A stretch of 44,130 nucleotides of DNA from Sporolactobacillus inulinus (lineage in GTDB: Bacteria; Bacillota; Bacilli; Bacillales; Sporolactobacillaceae): contig NZ_BJMS01000030.1 in assembly GCF_006539285.1 (NCBI RefSeq), positions 1 to 44,130 on the forward strand, written 5' to 3'. Below the pieces are notes generated by a model, which saw only the letters and a list, made by a program, of their open reading frames with translations, was not told where the DNA came from and did no database searches. The translations under genes were made by a program, and so were the position numbers. Below, piece after piece: positions 36,236 to 44,130 of the stretch. Numbering within the stretch: position 1 is the stretch's first letter; each line of letters opens with the position of its first letter.

Positions 36236-36458
36236 TGACGTACTCCTTTTATCGAGTTGATTTCTGAATTTAATATCCGCTGCCACCTATTAAATTGATT
36301 GTACAATGACGGCAAATAAAAATCCAAGGAGGAGCGCGACCAATAGATGTTGGGGGCGGTTAACGTATCGATCATTGAGCATGAAAACGGATTTTGATCA
36401 AGCGTTATGATACATTAGTGACAACGTTAGCTTTCCTATAATAAAAGGAGGTATCTTG

Positions 36459-37397
36459 ATGAGCAAAGTGAAAATTGGAAAAAGTCAGGTTGAAACGGTT
36501 CCTCTTGGTCTGGGTACAAACAAGGTCGGAGGTCATAACTTGTTTTCCAATTTATCAGAATCGGATGGACTGGAAACCGTTCATGCTGCGCTTAAATCGG
36601 GGATTCAATTGCTTGATACAGCTTTTATCTATGGAAAAGGACGCTCTGAAGAACTGATTGGTGAAGTCATTGCTAATTTTCCAAGAGAGCAAGTGATCAT
36701 TGCCGATAAAGCCGCCCATGACTTCTCAAGCGGTGAGATGGTGCTGAATAATAATCCCCAGTTTCTGAAACAATCGGTGGATGACGCACTGAAACGACTG
36801 AAGACCGATTATATCGATATTTTTTATATACACTTCCCTGACAAAGAGACGCCAAAAAGTGAAGCGGTCGGCGCACTTCAAGAATTACGAGAAGCGGGTA
36901 AAATTCGTGCCATCGGGATCTCCAACTTTTCATTTGAACAGACACAGGAAGCCAATCAGGATGGCTATGTTGATGTGATTGAAAATTACTACAGTTTGAT
37001 TCACCGTGATGAGGAAGAGAAACTATTTCCTTACTTGCGTGATGCGGGTATTTCTTTTGTTCCGTACTTCCCACTTGAATCCGGATTGCTCACAGGCAAG
37101 TTTAACAAGGATACGACCTTTGCAGAAAGCGATCCGCGCAGTAAAGATGCGAAGTTCAATGGCGAAGCGTTCCAAAAAACAATCAAGAACATAGACACTA
37201 TTCGTCCAATTGCGCAGAAACACCATGTTGACGTCCTTCAGGTTGTGCTGGCATGGTACTTGGCAAATCCTGATTTGACTGCAGTGATTCCAGGTGCGCG
37301 TAATGCCGGTCAAATTCCAGGCATTGTCCACGCGCTTGATGTAAAGCTCTCAAAAGAAGAGTATGATCTCATCGACCGAACCTTCACAAACCGATGA
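36459..37397 (+). CDS. Aldo/keto reductase
   Basis: NADPH-type oxidoreductase of 312 residues in the aldo/keto reductase family. The tetrad is visible as Asp and Tyr in LLDTAFIYGKG (near residues 50-56), Lys in IADKAAHD (near 84) and His in DIFYIHFPD (near 125). The C-terminal AVIPGARNAGQIPGI is the cofactor-binding signature. The ATG at 36459 is 7 nt after AAGGAGG; a TTG three bases earlier is less well spaced. Monocistronic with a terminator. Substrate unknown. Confidence 0.92.
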   Translation: MSKVKIGKSQVETVPLGLGTNKVGGHNLFSNLSESDGLETVHAALKSGIQLLDTAFIYGKGRSEELIGEVIANFPREQVIIADKAAHDFSSGEMVLNNNPQFLKQSVDDALKRLKTDYIDIFYIHFPDKETPKSEAVGALQELREAGKIRAIGISNFSFEQTQEANQDGYVDVIENYYSLIHRDEEEKLFPYLRDAGISFVPYFPLESGLLTGKFNKDTTFAESDPRSKDAKFNGEAFQKTIKNIDTIRPIAQKHHVDVLQVVLAWYLANPDLTAVIPGARNAGQIPGIVHALDVKLSKEEYDLIDRTFTNR

Positions 37398-37411
37398 ACA
37401 CGATCAAAAAG

Positions 37412-37436
37412 AAGCGCTGTGAAGCGCTTTTTTGTT
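37412..37436 (+). terminator. Terminator after the aldo/keto reductase gene
   Basis: AAGCGCT and AGCGCTT with a 4-nt loop followed by TTTTTG, 14 nt past the stop. Confidence 0.92.
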
Positions 37437-37707
37437 TTGCTGACCTGCCACTTAGTCAATACTCGGACTCGAGCGTTTTGATAAAGGCGTATTGATCACA
37501 TTTGATGCTCGGCAAACAAATGATTAGGTATATCATCCAATCAAAACGAGAGGACCTTGATCGCCATTGGCAAACATTTTATCATGCTGCGGGCCAGAAT
37601 GAATGCTGAATAGCCCAAGTTGTCCCAAGTACTGAAGATGTCAGTGGTTTTACCACCTCAATAGTTTTTTTTCGCGTAGACAGAAAAACACAAGACAGCT
37701 ATGGCTA

Positions 37708-37833
37708 TCGACCACTTTTGCGTTTTTATCAGTCACTTTCAAAAGTTTATCAACCACTTTTGCGTTTTTATCAGTCACTTTCAAAAGTTTATCGACCACT
37801 TTTGCGTTTTTATCAGTCACTTTCAAAAGTTTA
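37708..37833. repeat. 42-bp tandem repeat, three copies (six 21-bp half-units)
   Basis: Three near-identical 42-bp units, one base change between copies (ATCGACC against ATCAACC). Each unit is made of two related 21-bp halves: one with CCACTTTTGCGTTTTTAT, one with TCACTTTCAAAAGTTTAT. On the minus strand the units encode a heptad-like peptide repeat (KLLKVTD KNAKVVD), on the plus strand a 14-residue repeat, but neither frame has a ribosome site. The remaining gene-free bases from 37437 to 38028 show nothing else I can name. Confidence 0.92.
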
Positions 37834-38028
37834 ATTTCCCGAGCAATGGTGACGATGCTTTTCTACCTGTCCCTTGTCTCAAACCGTTTATATTGATTCT
37901 ATCAATCGTTTAATCTATAGTTATTAATGAATGTCCTTCGATTATTTATCCGCTGATTTTCATCAAGCGGTCATTTTTGCATAGATTATGTATGGAGGTA
38001 TCCTCGGCTAGAAAAGAGATGGATAATT

Positions 38029-38547
38029 ATGAGATTGCTTCTATTGATCAATAATTTATTTATTTTCATGATCCTCTCGGTAATGAATACGCTGATTTCG
38101 ATCAAACTTCCGCTATCCATCTTTCATATCGATGGTTGGCTGTTCCGAACAAGACGTTGGGAAAAAGACGGCGCTTTCTATCAGCATTGGTTTGGCGTGA
38201 GAAGATGGAAGAGCCTCTTGCCGGAGCTCAGTGATTTTCTTTCCTTTCTTTTTTCCAAAAAGCAAATGGAGCATTCCGGTTCTGGTTATTTATATCGCTT
38301 TGCACAAGAGACGTGTCGTGCCGAACTTGTCCATTGGTGCATCATGATCAGTATGCTGCTCTATATGCAATGGGCGCATACAGGCATGTCCGCACTGATG
38401 TTTTTCATTGCTGTTCTGTGCAATCTTCCCTACATCATCATCCAACGCTATAACCGTCCCAGAATTTTAAACATTTTGGTTAATAAACGGAACGGTCTGA
38501 GCGAAAATAGTATCAAAGAGCTAGAACTACTTCATAAAGACATCTAA
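38029..38547 (+). CDS. CrtO-like membrane acyltransferase (glycosyl-diaponeurosporenoate type)
   Basis: A 172-residue membrane protein resembling staphylococcal CrtO, which acylates the glucose of glycosyl-4,4'-diaponeurosporenoate. The shared region is HIDGWLFRTRRWEKDGAFYQ and the KSLLPE end of the following segment, with HWCIMISMLLYMQWAHTGM later and a C-terminal SENSIKELELLHKDI. About four hydrophobic stretches are visible. No carotenoid genes are nearby; the next two genes encode a lipid-type glycosyltransferase and a membrane protein, so it may acylate a glycolipid instead (inference). The start has only a modest AGAGATGG site. Confidence 0.7.
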   Translation: MRLLLLINNLFIFMILSVMNTLISIKLPLSIFHIDGWLFRTRRWEKDGAFYQHWFGVRRWKSLLPELSDFLSFLFSKKQMEHSGSGYLYRFAQETCRAELVHWCIMISMLLYMQWAHTGMSALMFFIAVLCNLPYIIIQRYNRPRILNILVNKRNGLSENSIKELELLHKDI

Positions 38548-38561
38548 AGGGGAATTATTCT

Positions 38562-39698
38562 GTGGCTAGAATCCTGTTTCTTTCTTCGGAACATACAGGC
38601 TGCGGGCATAAAAGCATTACCGAAGCCTTGAGCGAACAGCTAACGCTTCTTTCACCAGATAGTCATTACATGGTGATTGACGGGTTTGAACTCGGCAATC
38701 GGCTTCTTCGTTCATCAAGCCGCAATTATGACGCGTTTGCGCTAAAATATCCCTTATTATGGGGACTCTTCTATCAGTTGAGTAATCCGTTTAAGGCTTT
38801 AGTCAACGCATTTATTGCGCGTAGCATTCGGAAACCGCTGTTAGAAAAGGTGCGCGCCTTTCGTCCGGACGTCATCGTGTCCGTGCATAACCTTTTTGTC
38901 GGTTCGGTGATCAGCGTCCTAAACCAAGCGCATCTGGACATTCCGGTCGTTTCATTGATTGCGGATTTAGATAATGTCACAAACTTGTGGGCGGACAAGC
39001 GGGCATCCAATGTGATCTGTCCGTCTGAAGAGACGCGTCAGCAGATGCTGAAGGCCGGCATGGCACCGGAGCAATTAGTGCGGACCGGTTTCCCGGTACG
39101 CAGCGCGTTCTGCACCTTACAACGTCCCGAACTTGGCCTTGCAAACAAGCATTTCATTTCAATTTTATTAATAAGCGGGAGTCAGGGATCGGCTCAGGTG
39201 TTGAAAATTGCTCGAACATTGGTTCACAATAAAATGATTCGCCTAACCATTATTGCCGGACACAATACAGGTTTAAAGAAAACACTTGAACAAACCCTAG
39301 CTCCCTACATTGGCAGTCAAGTCACGATTTACGGGTTTACTTCGGAAGTGAAAGCGCGGATGATGGAGGCAGATCTTCTGATCATTCGGGCCAGTCCCAA
39401 TGTTTTAATGGAAGCAGTCAACCTTTGCAAACCCGTCATCGTGACCGGTGCGCTTCGTGGGCAAGAGGCGAAGAATCCTCGGTTTGTCGTCACTCATCAA
39501 TTAGGACTTTATTGCAGAGATGTAAAGGATCTGCCGAAGATGATCGCAGAATTGTCAGCGCATGGCGGTGAAAAGCTGCGACAAATCGCCGAGAACCAGT
39601 ATCATTTCCGGAAGCCCGAGTCTGCTCGCGTGATCACTGAGCGGATCATTCAGATCACCAAAGTGAAAAACTCGTCTCAAGATCGGCCGATCGCCTAA
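38562..39698 (+). CDS. MGDG-synthase-like lipid glycosyltransferase
   Basis: A 378-residue GT28-type glycosyltransferase of the MGDG synthase/UgtP family, which adds sugars from UDP- or related donors to diacylglycerol-like lipids. The N-terminal acceptor domain begins with SSEHTGCGHKSITEAL (the GxGH lipid-binding loop), includes PDVIVSVHNLF, and the C-terminal nucleotide-sugar domain has ISGSQGSAQVLKIA and RASPNVLMEAVNLCKPVI. The GTG start follows AAGGGG, 14 nt after the acyltransferase stop. It also overlaps in function with the membrane gene downstream, suggesting a glycolipid pathway; the sugar and acceptor are unknown. Confidence 0.85.
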   Translation: MARILFLSSEHTGCGHKSITEALSEQLTLLSPDSHYMVIDGFELGNRLLRSSSRNYDAFALKYPLLWGLFYQLSNPFKALVNAFIARSIRKPLLEKVRAFRPDVIVSVHNLFVGSVISVLNQAHLDIPVVSLIADLDNVTNLWADKRASNVICPSEETRQQMLKAGMAPEQLVRTGFPVRSAFCTLQRPELGLANKHFISILLISGSQGSAQVLKIARTLVHNKMIRLTIIAGHNTGLKKTLEQTLAPYIGSQVTIYGFTSEVKARMMEADLLIIRASPNVLMEAVNLCKPVIVTGALRGQEAKNPRFVVTHQLGLYCRDVKDLPKMIAELSAHGGEKLRQIAENQYHFRKPESARVITERIIQITKVKNSSQDRPIA

Positions 39699-39738
39699 TC
39701 GATTGCGCCGTTCAAAACCGATTCCAGGGTGCAGGTGT

Positions 39739-40656
39739 ATGAGCAAAAAAACAAAACTTAAACTTATAGTCGGGATCATCATTACAATTCTTGTGATCTA
39801 TTATTCATTCAAAACACTTGGTGGTTTAGACCTGAGTCCTCTGTTCCATGCGAACATTAATGGATTTCTGGTCTTCGTTTCCGTTGCGCTCACCATCTAT
39901 TCAAACTACGTTCGCGGACTGGGCTATACACTGGGCATCGATTCGACGATTGATCGACTGACCGCCTTGCAGATCGTCGGCATCGGTCATGCGGCAAACA
40001 TGATCCTTCCGCTCCATATTGGTGATGGTTTGCGTTTTGCGTTCTTCCCGGACGACTACAGCGCACTGCAGCGAACGAAACTGGTCATGATCCCGGCGGT
40101 TGCGGATTCGATTGCGATTATCCTGATCTCGCTGCTCGCCGTTCCTTTTTCCGGATTTACGGACCCGGCGATCGTCCATATACTCTGGATACTTTTCTTT
40201 GCCTGTATCGCACTGATCGTACTGCTTCTTGCCGGCCTCTGTTTTGTGCCACGGCTGCGCCGCTTCATGCATCGTTATCTGACCATCAACCTGTTGAACA
40301 TGATGCTATGGGTGCTTTTCTCCTATATTCTCCTTCTTGTGGCGACATGGGCGGGACTTGCCGCATTCGGTTATAGCTGGCACCAATCGCTTCGCTTATC
40401 GCTGGCGGTTTTTGCTACGACGAATTTCGTCGGTTTTATTCCCGCCTCACCCGGTGCCGTCGGTCTTTTCGAATATGGTGTCATCGTTGCTCTCGTCGGA
40501 CTGGGCATTCAGCAGAACGCCGCATTGTCGGCCGGACTCTTGCTCCACGTCATTCAATATGCGGCATTGCTCCCATTAGGCTTTGTCCTTTTTATTCTGG
40601 CCCTACGCGGAAAGTATGGAAAAGCAGTCAAAAGGACACTGCAACAGAAGCTATAA
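39739..40656 (+). CDS. Lysylphosphatidylglycerol-synthase-like membrane protein (UPF0104/AglD type)
   Basis: A 305-residue protein with about seven or eight membrane helices in the superfamily of the MprF flippase domain and AglD. Family-type segments are GIGHAANMILPLHIGDGLRF and the later NFVGFIPASPGAVGLFE and GLFEYGV. It lacks the MprF aminoacyltransferase half, so it is probably a lipid transporter/flippase or assembly factor. The ATG at 39739 has a weak GGTGCAGG site; the longer reading from 39703 starts with an unsupported TTG. It follows the glycosyltransferase by 40 nt and is likely co-transcribed with it. Confidence 0.8.
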   Translation: MSKKTKLKLIVGIIITILVIYYSFKTLGGLDLSPLFHANINGFLVFVSVALTIYSNYVRGLGYTLGIDSTIDRLTALQIVGIGHAANMILPLHIGDGLRFAFFPDDYSALQRTKLVMIPAVADSIAIILISLLAVPFSGFTDPAIVHILWILFFACIALIVLLLAGLCFVPRLRRFMHRYLTINLLNMMLWVLFSYILLLVATWAGLAAFGYSWHQSLRLSLAVFATTNFVGFIPASPGAVGLFEYGVIVALVGLGIQQNAALSAGLLLHVIQYAALLPLGFVLFILALRGKYGKAVKRTLQQKL

Positions 40657-40752
40657 CCGTTGCGAAAAATGTGCGCATCTTCGTTTAAGATCAAAAACCA
40701 TCGATCAATGGTTAATATACGGCTTTCATTGCCTTCGATACGCCCTTTCCGG

Positions 40753-41163
40753 TCAGGATCTGACTTTCGTTTGCTTTAATAAATAGCTGATAATCTCCTG
40801 TCGTCGAATAATGCCGATGAAGACACCGCTGTCGTCCACGATCGGAACAAAATTTTGTGTCAGCGACTTTTCGATCATACCTTCAATGGCGACATTAATG
40901 GATATCGCCGAACTATCCCGATGACGCGGCACATCACTTAACGGCATATGTTCTGTATCTTTAAAATCGAGCGATGCATGGTGCTTCAAGTTCCAGAGGA
41001 TGTCGCCTTCCGTTAACGTCCCCACATACTTCCCACTTCGATTTAATACTGGAATTGCGGTATAACGATAATGCTCCATTTTTTCAAGTGCTTGCCTAAT
41101 GGTCCAATCCTCATAAACAAATTTCACTTCGTTTTTCGGAGTAATCAGAAATGCAGCGTTCAT
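40753..41163 (-). CDS. CBS-domain pair protein
   Basis: A 136-residue cytoplasmic protein made of two CBS domains: one around residues 10-60 (DWTIRQALEKMEHYRYTAIPVL) and one around 75-130 (ISINVAIEGMIEKSLTQNFVPIVDD). Such pairs usually bind adenine nucleotides and act as regulatory modules; this one has no other domain. It resembles stand-alone CBS proteins such as B. subtilis CcpB/YkuL types in layout (inference). The ATG at 41163 follows GGAGAG by about 10 nt; an earlier ATG at 41181 overlaps the ribosome site. Confidence 0.85.
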   Translation of the reverse strand: MNAAFLITPKNEVKFVYEDWTIRQALEKMEHYRYTAIPVLNRSGKYVGTLTEGDILWNLKHHASLDFKDTEHMPLSDVPRHRDSSAISINVAIEGMIEKSLTQNFVPIVDDSGVFIGIIRRQEIISYLLKQTKVRS

Positions 41164-41399
41164 ACTCGACTCACTCTCCATCCCTCTGTTTCAACGTACA
41201 CCTAACCCTTCGACGAAACCGTATACATTATGACTATAGCATGGAAGGTGAACACAAATGTTCCGTATTCGCCCGTATCAAATGGATCATTCTCACGTCT
41301 TTCTTTTATAGAAAAGGACGTTCTTGTTCATCACGGCTCTGATTCTACCGATAAAAAATTTCTATATCAGATTTTTTTGGTATAGTCAAAATAATCCGT

Positions 41400-41428
41400 T
41401 TGTACTATTATTTTTGTAATGCTATTAT
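41400..41428 (+). promoter_or_regulatory. Possible promoter of the PAS-GGDEF-EAL-PilZ gene
   Basis: TTGTAC (41400-41405), 17-nt spacer, TATTAT (41423-41428). The -35 match is weak. The other 290 bases between the CBS gene and this coding region show no gene. Confidence 0.4.
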
Positions 41429-41484
41429 ATGTATTACTATGACAGATTTAGATAAAAAGGTTCGAATTATGGAGGATAGTGACC

Positions 41485-44046
41485 ATGCATCACGATCAGA
41501 AGCAGTGTGCAGATCATCAGAATGGGGATACCGCCCAGTACCCTGATTTATTTTATCGTTCATTATTTTACAACAGTCCTGATCTCATTTTCTATATGGA
41601 TCGGAACGGAGTCATTGCTTTACCGAACAAACGCTTTTCTAAGTTTCTTGGCTATCCGGTCAACGAGATCATCTTAAAGAAAATGGATCAGTTTCTGGCA
41701 GAGGAACAAATTCCCCCATTCAACACTGCTTATCAGAGGGTGCTGCTTGGCGAGAAACAGTACCTAAATTCCGTTTTCGTGCACAAGAACGGCAGTCGAT
41801 TCGATGTACATTTAACGATGCTGCCGACTACATCTGAGCATAGAGACATTGGCATGTTTGCGGTTGCAACCGATGTGACGCAAACCAATCGCTTGAAGCA
41901 ATCGCTTATCGAATCGGAAATACTCTTCAAAAGCATCACAGACAGTGCTTCTTTTGCGATCTTTATTTTTCAAGGAAAAAAACTCATTTATGGGAATCCG
42001 CAACTCTATGCGTTTCTTGGACCGGAGCTTGCAGGAGATGGATGCATTCTTGATATGCTGCATCCGGATGATCAACCGAACGTCCGATCCATTATCGCAC
42101 AATTAGTCACTGGAGAGAAGGGCATTGATTTTTCATTTCGAACGGTCAGAGATGGTGAGATGCATCACTTTGATTGCTCGATTAAGAAAATTATCTATCG
42201 CGACAAAACAACGTTTATCGGCAGCATTCTAGAAGTAACCAACCGCAAAAAAGCAGAAGCGTTAACCAAATATCTAATCCATCATGACGAATTAACCGAT
42301 CTTCCTAACAGCAGATTTTTCCGCAGAAAACTGGACCAGGAATTGATTGTCAGCAAGTCGCTGCACCAGAACCTAGCTGTAATGTATTTAGATCTGGAGC
42401 GTTTCAAATACATAAATGATACATTAGGCCACCCGACCGGTGATGAATTACTGAAACAGTTTGCGAAGAAGCTGAGAGCTTTACTTGATGTGCGTTATTT
42501 TATCGCCCGAATCAGTGCCGATGAGTTTCTCATTCTCTGTCCAAATATCTTCTATCCAACGGTCATCAACCTCGCAGAAACCATGGTCAGTGCATTTGAC
42601 GAACCGTTTCTCATTAACGATTACCGGATCCCGGTTTCACTCAATCTTGGGATCAGTATCTTTCCTGAGGACGGCGATGATGGAACAACTTTACTGAAAC
42701 ACGCCGACTCTGCGCTTCATTGGGCACAGAAAGACAAACATAACCGTTACCGGATCTTCACATCCACGATGGATATCACTAGCTACAAGCGGTTCACCTT
42801 AGAGTCAGACTTGAGAAATTCGCTTGATTTGCATCAGTTCGACTTATATTATCAGCCCAAGGTCGATCTCCTTACCAATCAAATTGTCGGCGCTGAAGCA
42901 TTGATCCGCTGGAATCACCCAGAATGGGGGCTTATTTCGCCAACCGAATTCATCCCGCTGGCAGAAGAAATCGGCGTCATGCGTCAAATCGACCATTGGA
43001 TCGAGGAGACGGCATGTCGCCAAAATAAGCTTTGGCAGGACGCGGGACTGCCTGAACTCCCGATCTCCGTCAATTTAACCGCGAATCGTTTTCTAGAAAA
43101 CGATCTCGTTACGCGTATTCTAGAAATCTTAAATCAAATTAAACTAGATCCGCACAATTTGGAAGTAGAGATTGTAGAAACCTCGCTTCTTGAAAATGAA
43201 GCAACGGTTCTTTCAATTTTAGATGGTCTCAAAAAAAACGGAATTGGTATTAATCTTGATGACTTTGGCACCGGCTACTCATCGCTCTCTTACCTGAAAC
43301 GATTCAAAGGCAAGGTCGATACACTGAAAATTGATAAATCGTTTATTGATGATTTGAATACATCTGGCGATAACAGTTCTCGGTTTATTACGCAATCAAT
43401 CATCGACCTTGCTCACCATTTGAACATGCGCGTGGTCGCAGAAGGGGTCGAAACGCAAGAACAGCTGCAGTTGCTGAAAGAAATCAAATGTGATGTTGTG
43501 CAAGGTTATTTATTTTCTAGGCCAGTACCGGCCGACCAGTTTGCTAACTTTGTGCGCAAGCAGCATGGCCATTCATCTGACATAAGCGAACAGACTCGAC
43601 AAAAGCCTCGTAAAAATAGGCGTAAGTTCTTTAGAGTCGCGCTTAAATGGCCGTTAAATGCGTCCGTCACATTAGATCAGTTCCATGGTCAAAAGGTTCG
43701 TCTAGGGCAATCGCGCATTTTGATTGAAAATATCGGGCTGGGCGGATTGCGCTTCTTATCGGACTTGCGGTTCGGGATTGATTGCTCAATGATCTTAAAA
43801 ATAGAAACAACGATTCTCGGGAAGGCAGCTACGTTCTATGGTTCAGTCGTTTGGGCGAAGGAACTCAAAGCGGAAATTTTCCAGTACGGATTTGAATTTA
43901 TCATGAGTGAGAAGGAGCGGACACTCCTCTCGCAGCAGCTCAATCGTTTGGCACATATGCTCAAAACCGCTTCGCTCACGCCCACTTCTGATTTCGTGAC
44001 GACGGACAAGTTCGACTTTTTCTCAAAGTCAAAGGATTCCCGATAG
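41485..44046 (+). CDS. PAS-PAS-GGDEF(degenerate)-EAL-PilZ cyclic-di-GMP protein
   Basis: An 853-residue signalling protein with no transmembrane segment. Domains in order: PAS (about 18-130), PAS (about 140-255), GGDEF (about 265-420), EAL (about 440-690), PilZ (about 715-830). The GGDEF active-site motif reads SADEF, so diguanylate cyclase activity is probably lost. The EAL domain keeps AEALIRW, the LDDFGTGYSSL loop and AEGVETQEQL, so it is likely an active c-di-GMP phosphodiesterase. The PilZ part has RRKFFR and ENIGLGG, a partial match to RxxxR...[DN]xSxxG with Gly in place of Ser. The ATG at 41485 follows GGAGG by 9 nt; an earlier GTG at 41479 is less well spaced. Likely a sensory phosphodiesterase with a c-di-GMP readout domain of its own. 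Confidence 0.9.
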   Translation: MHHDQKQCADHQNGDTAQYPDLFYRSLFYNSPDLIFYMDRNGVIALPNKRFSKFLGYPVNEIILKKMDQFLAEEQIPPFNTAYQRVLLGEKQYLNSVFVHKNGSRFDVHLTMLPTTSEHRDIGMFAVATDVTQTNRLKQSLIESEILFKSITDSASFAIFIFQGKKLIYGNPQLYAFLGPELAGDGCILDMLHPDDQPNVRSIIAQLVTGEKGIDFSFRTVRDGEMHHFDCSIKKIIYRDKTTFIGSILEVTNRKKAEALTKYLIHHDELTDLPNSRFFRRKLDQELIVSKSLHQNLAVMYLDLERFKYINDTLGHPTGDELLKQFAKKLRALLDVRYFIARISADEFLILCPNIFYPTVINLAETMVSAFDEPFLINDYRIPVSLNLGISIFPEDGDDGTTLLKHADSALHWAQKDKHNRYRIFTSTMDITSYKRFTLESDLRNSLDLHQFDLYYQPKVDLLTNQIVGAEALIRWNHPEWGLISPTEFIPLAEEIGVMRQIDHWIEETACRQNKLWQDAGLPELPISVNLTANRFLENDLVTRILEILNQIKLDPHNLEVEIVETSLLENEATVLSILDGLKKNGIGINLDDFGTGYSSLSYLKRFKGKVDTLKIDKSFIDDLNTSGDNSSRFITQSIIDLAHHLNMRVVAEGVETQEQLQLLKEIKCDVVQGYLFSRPVPADQFANFVRKQHGHSSDISEQTRQKPRKNRRKFFRVALKWPLNASVTLDQFHGQKVRLGQSRILIENIGLGGLRFLSDLRFGIDCSMILKIETTILGKAATFYGSVVWAKELKAEIFQYGFEFIMSEKERTLLSQQLNRLAHMLKTASLTPTSDFVTTDKFDFFSKSKDSR

Positions 44047-44049
44047 GAA

Positions 44050-44076
44050 AAAGCGGGCAAAAAACGCCCGGTCGTT
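44050..44076 (+). terminator. Weak hairpin after the PilZ gene
   Basis: GCGGGC and GCCCG flank an A-rich loop a few bases after the stop, but no T-run follows, so terminator function is uncertain. Confidence 0.35.
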
Positions 44077-44130
44077 AATCTCCAACCATGTGTGATCGAC
44101 TCGTGTCTTTTCGGTGCTGAATCGCCGCTT

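Noticed and set aside
37708-37833. CRISPR array
   Set aside because: Units are directly adjacent without unique spacers and no cas genes are present.
37701-37913. 70-codon ORF over the tandem repeat
   Set aside because: The open frame results from the repeat length being a multiple of three; no ribosome site, and the part after the repeats is not protein-like.

Overview
The window reads as chromosome of a low-GC Gram-positive bacterium (Firmicutes, Bacilli). The signs are strong AGGAGG-type ribosome sites, TTG/GTG starts, a SAM-I (S-box) riboswitch, a tryptophan T-box leader, perfect CcpA catabolite (cre) sites, and B. subtilis-like maltose PTS and cysH-sat-cysC-ylnDEF gene sets. The mix of two glucoside PTS systems and an L-2-hydroxyisocaproate-type dehydrogenase suggests a sugar-fermenting lactic spore-former or relative (for example Sporolactobacillaceae). 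That last step is inference.

Layout. 1-6.9 kb is an alpha-glucoside (maltose) uptake island: malP (PTS IICB, minus strand) divergent from malA (6-phospho-alpha-glucosidase), then an RpiR regulator, a small membrane protein, a glucose-type EIIA that could supply the domain missing from MalP, and a Cof-type HAD phosphatase. A 62-bp repeated sequence and a GC-rich palindromic segment lie before the EIIA gene. 7-11.2 kb holds a C39-like peptidase, two uncharacterised proteins and a stand-alone acyl-ACP/acyl-CoA synthetase.

11.3-18.4 kb is one long minus-strand sulfate assimilation operon under a complete S-box riboswitch: a 38-residue ferredoxin-like ORF, cysH, sat, cysC, a siroheme sulfite reductase, a small protein, and the three-gene siroheme pathway (SUMT, SirB, SirC). 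The divergent sulfate ABC transporter (sbp-cysT-cysW-cysA) follows at 19-22.9 kb. Together they take sulfate to sulfide and make the siroheme cofactor.

23-29.4 kb holds maltose O-acetyltransferase, an L-2-hydroxyacid dehydrogenase, a fused anthranilate synthase (TrpE-TrpG) behind a TGG-specifier T-box, a small protein, a GNAT protein and a second RpiR regulator that is frameshifted. 29.5-33.9 kb is a mannose-family PTS operon (EIIB-EIIC-EIID-EIIA) ending in a GH13 alpha-glucosidase. Its EIIA gene is also broken by a one-base indel in a homopolymer.

34.4-44.1 kb holds a HIT protein, a 36-residue membrane peptide, GNAT and ASCH proteins, an aldo/keto reductase, an intergenic 42-bp tandem repeat, a three-gene putative glycolipid module (CrtO-like acyltransferase, MGDG-synthase-like glycosyltransferase, LPG-synthase-like membrane protein), a CBS-pair protein, and a PAS-PAS-degenerate GGDEF-EAL-PilZ protein. 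No rRNA, tRNA, CRISPR array, phage genes or intact insertion sequence was seen.
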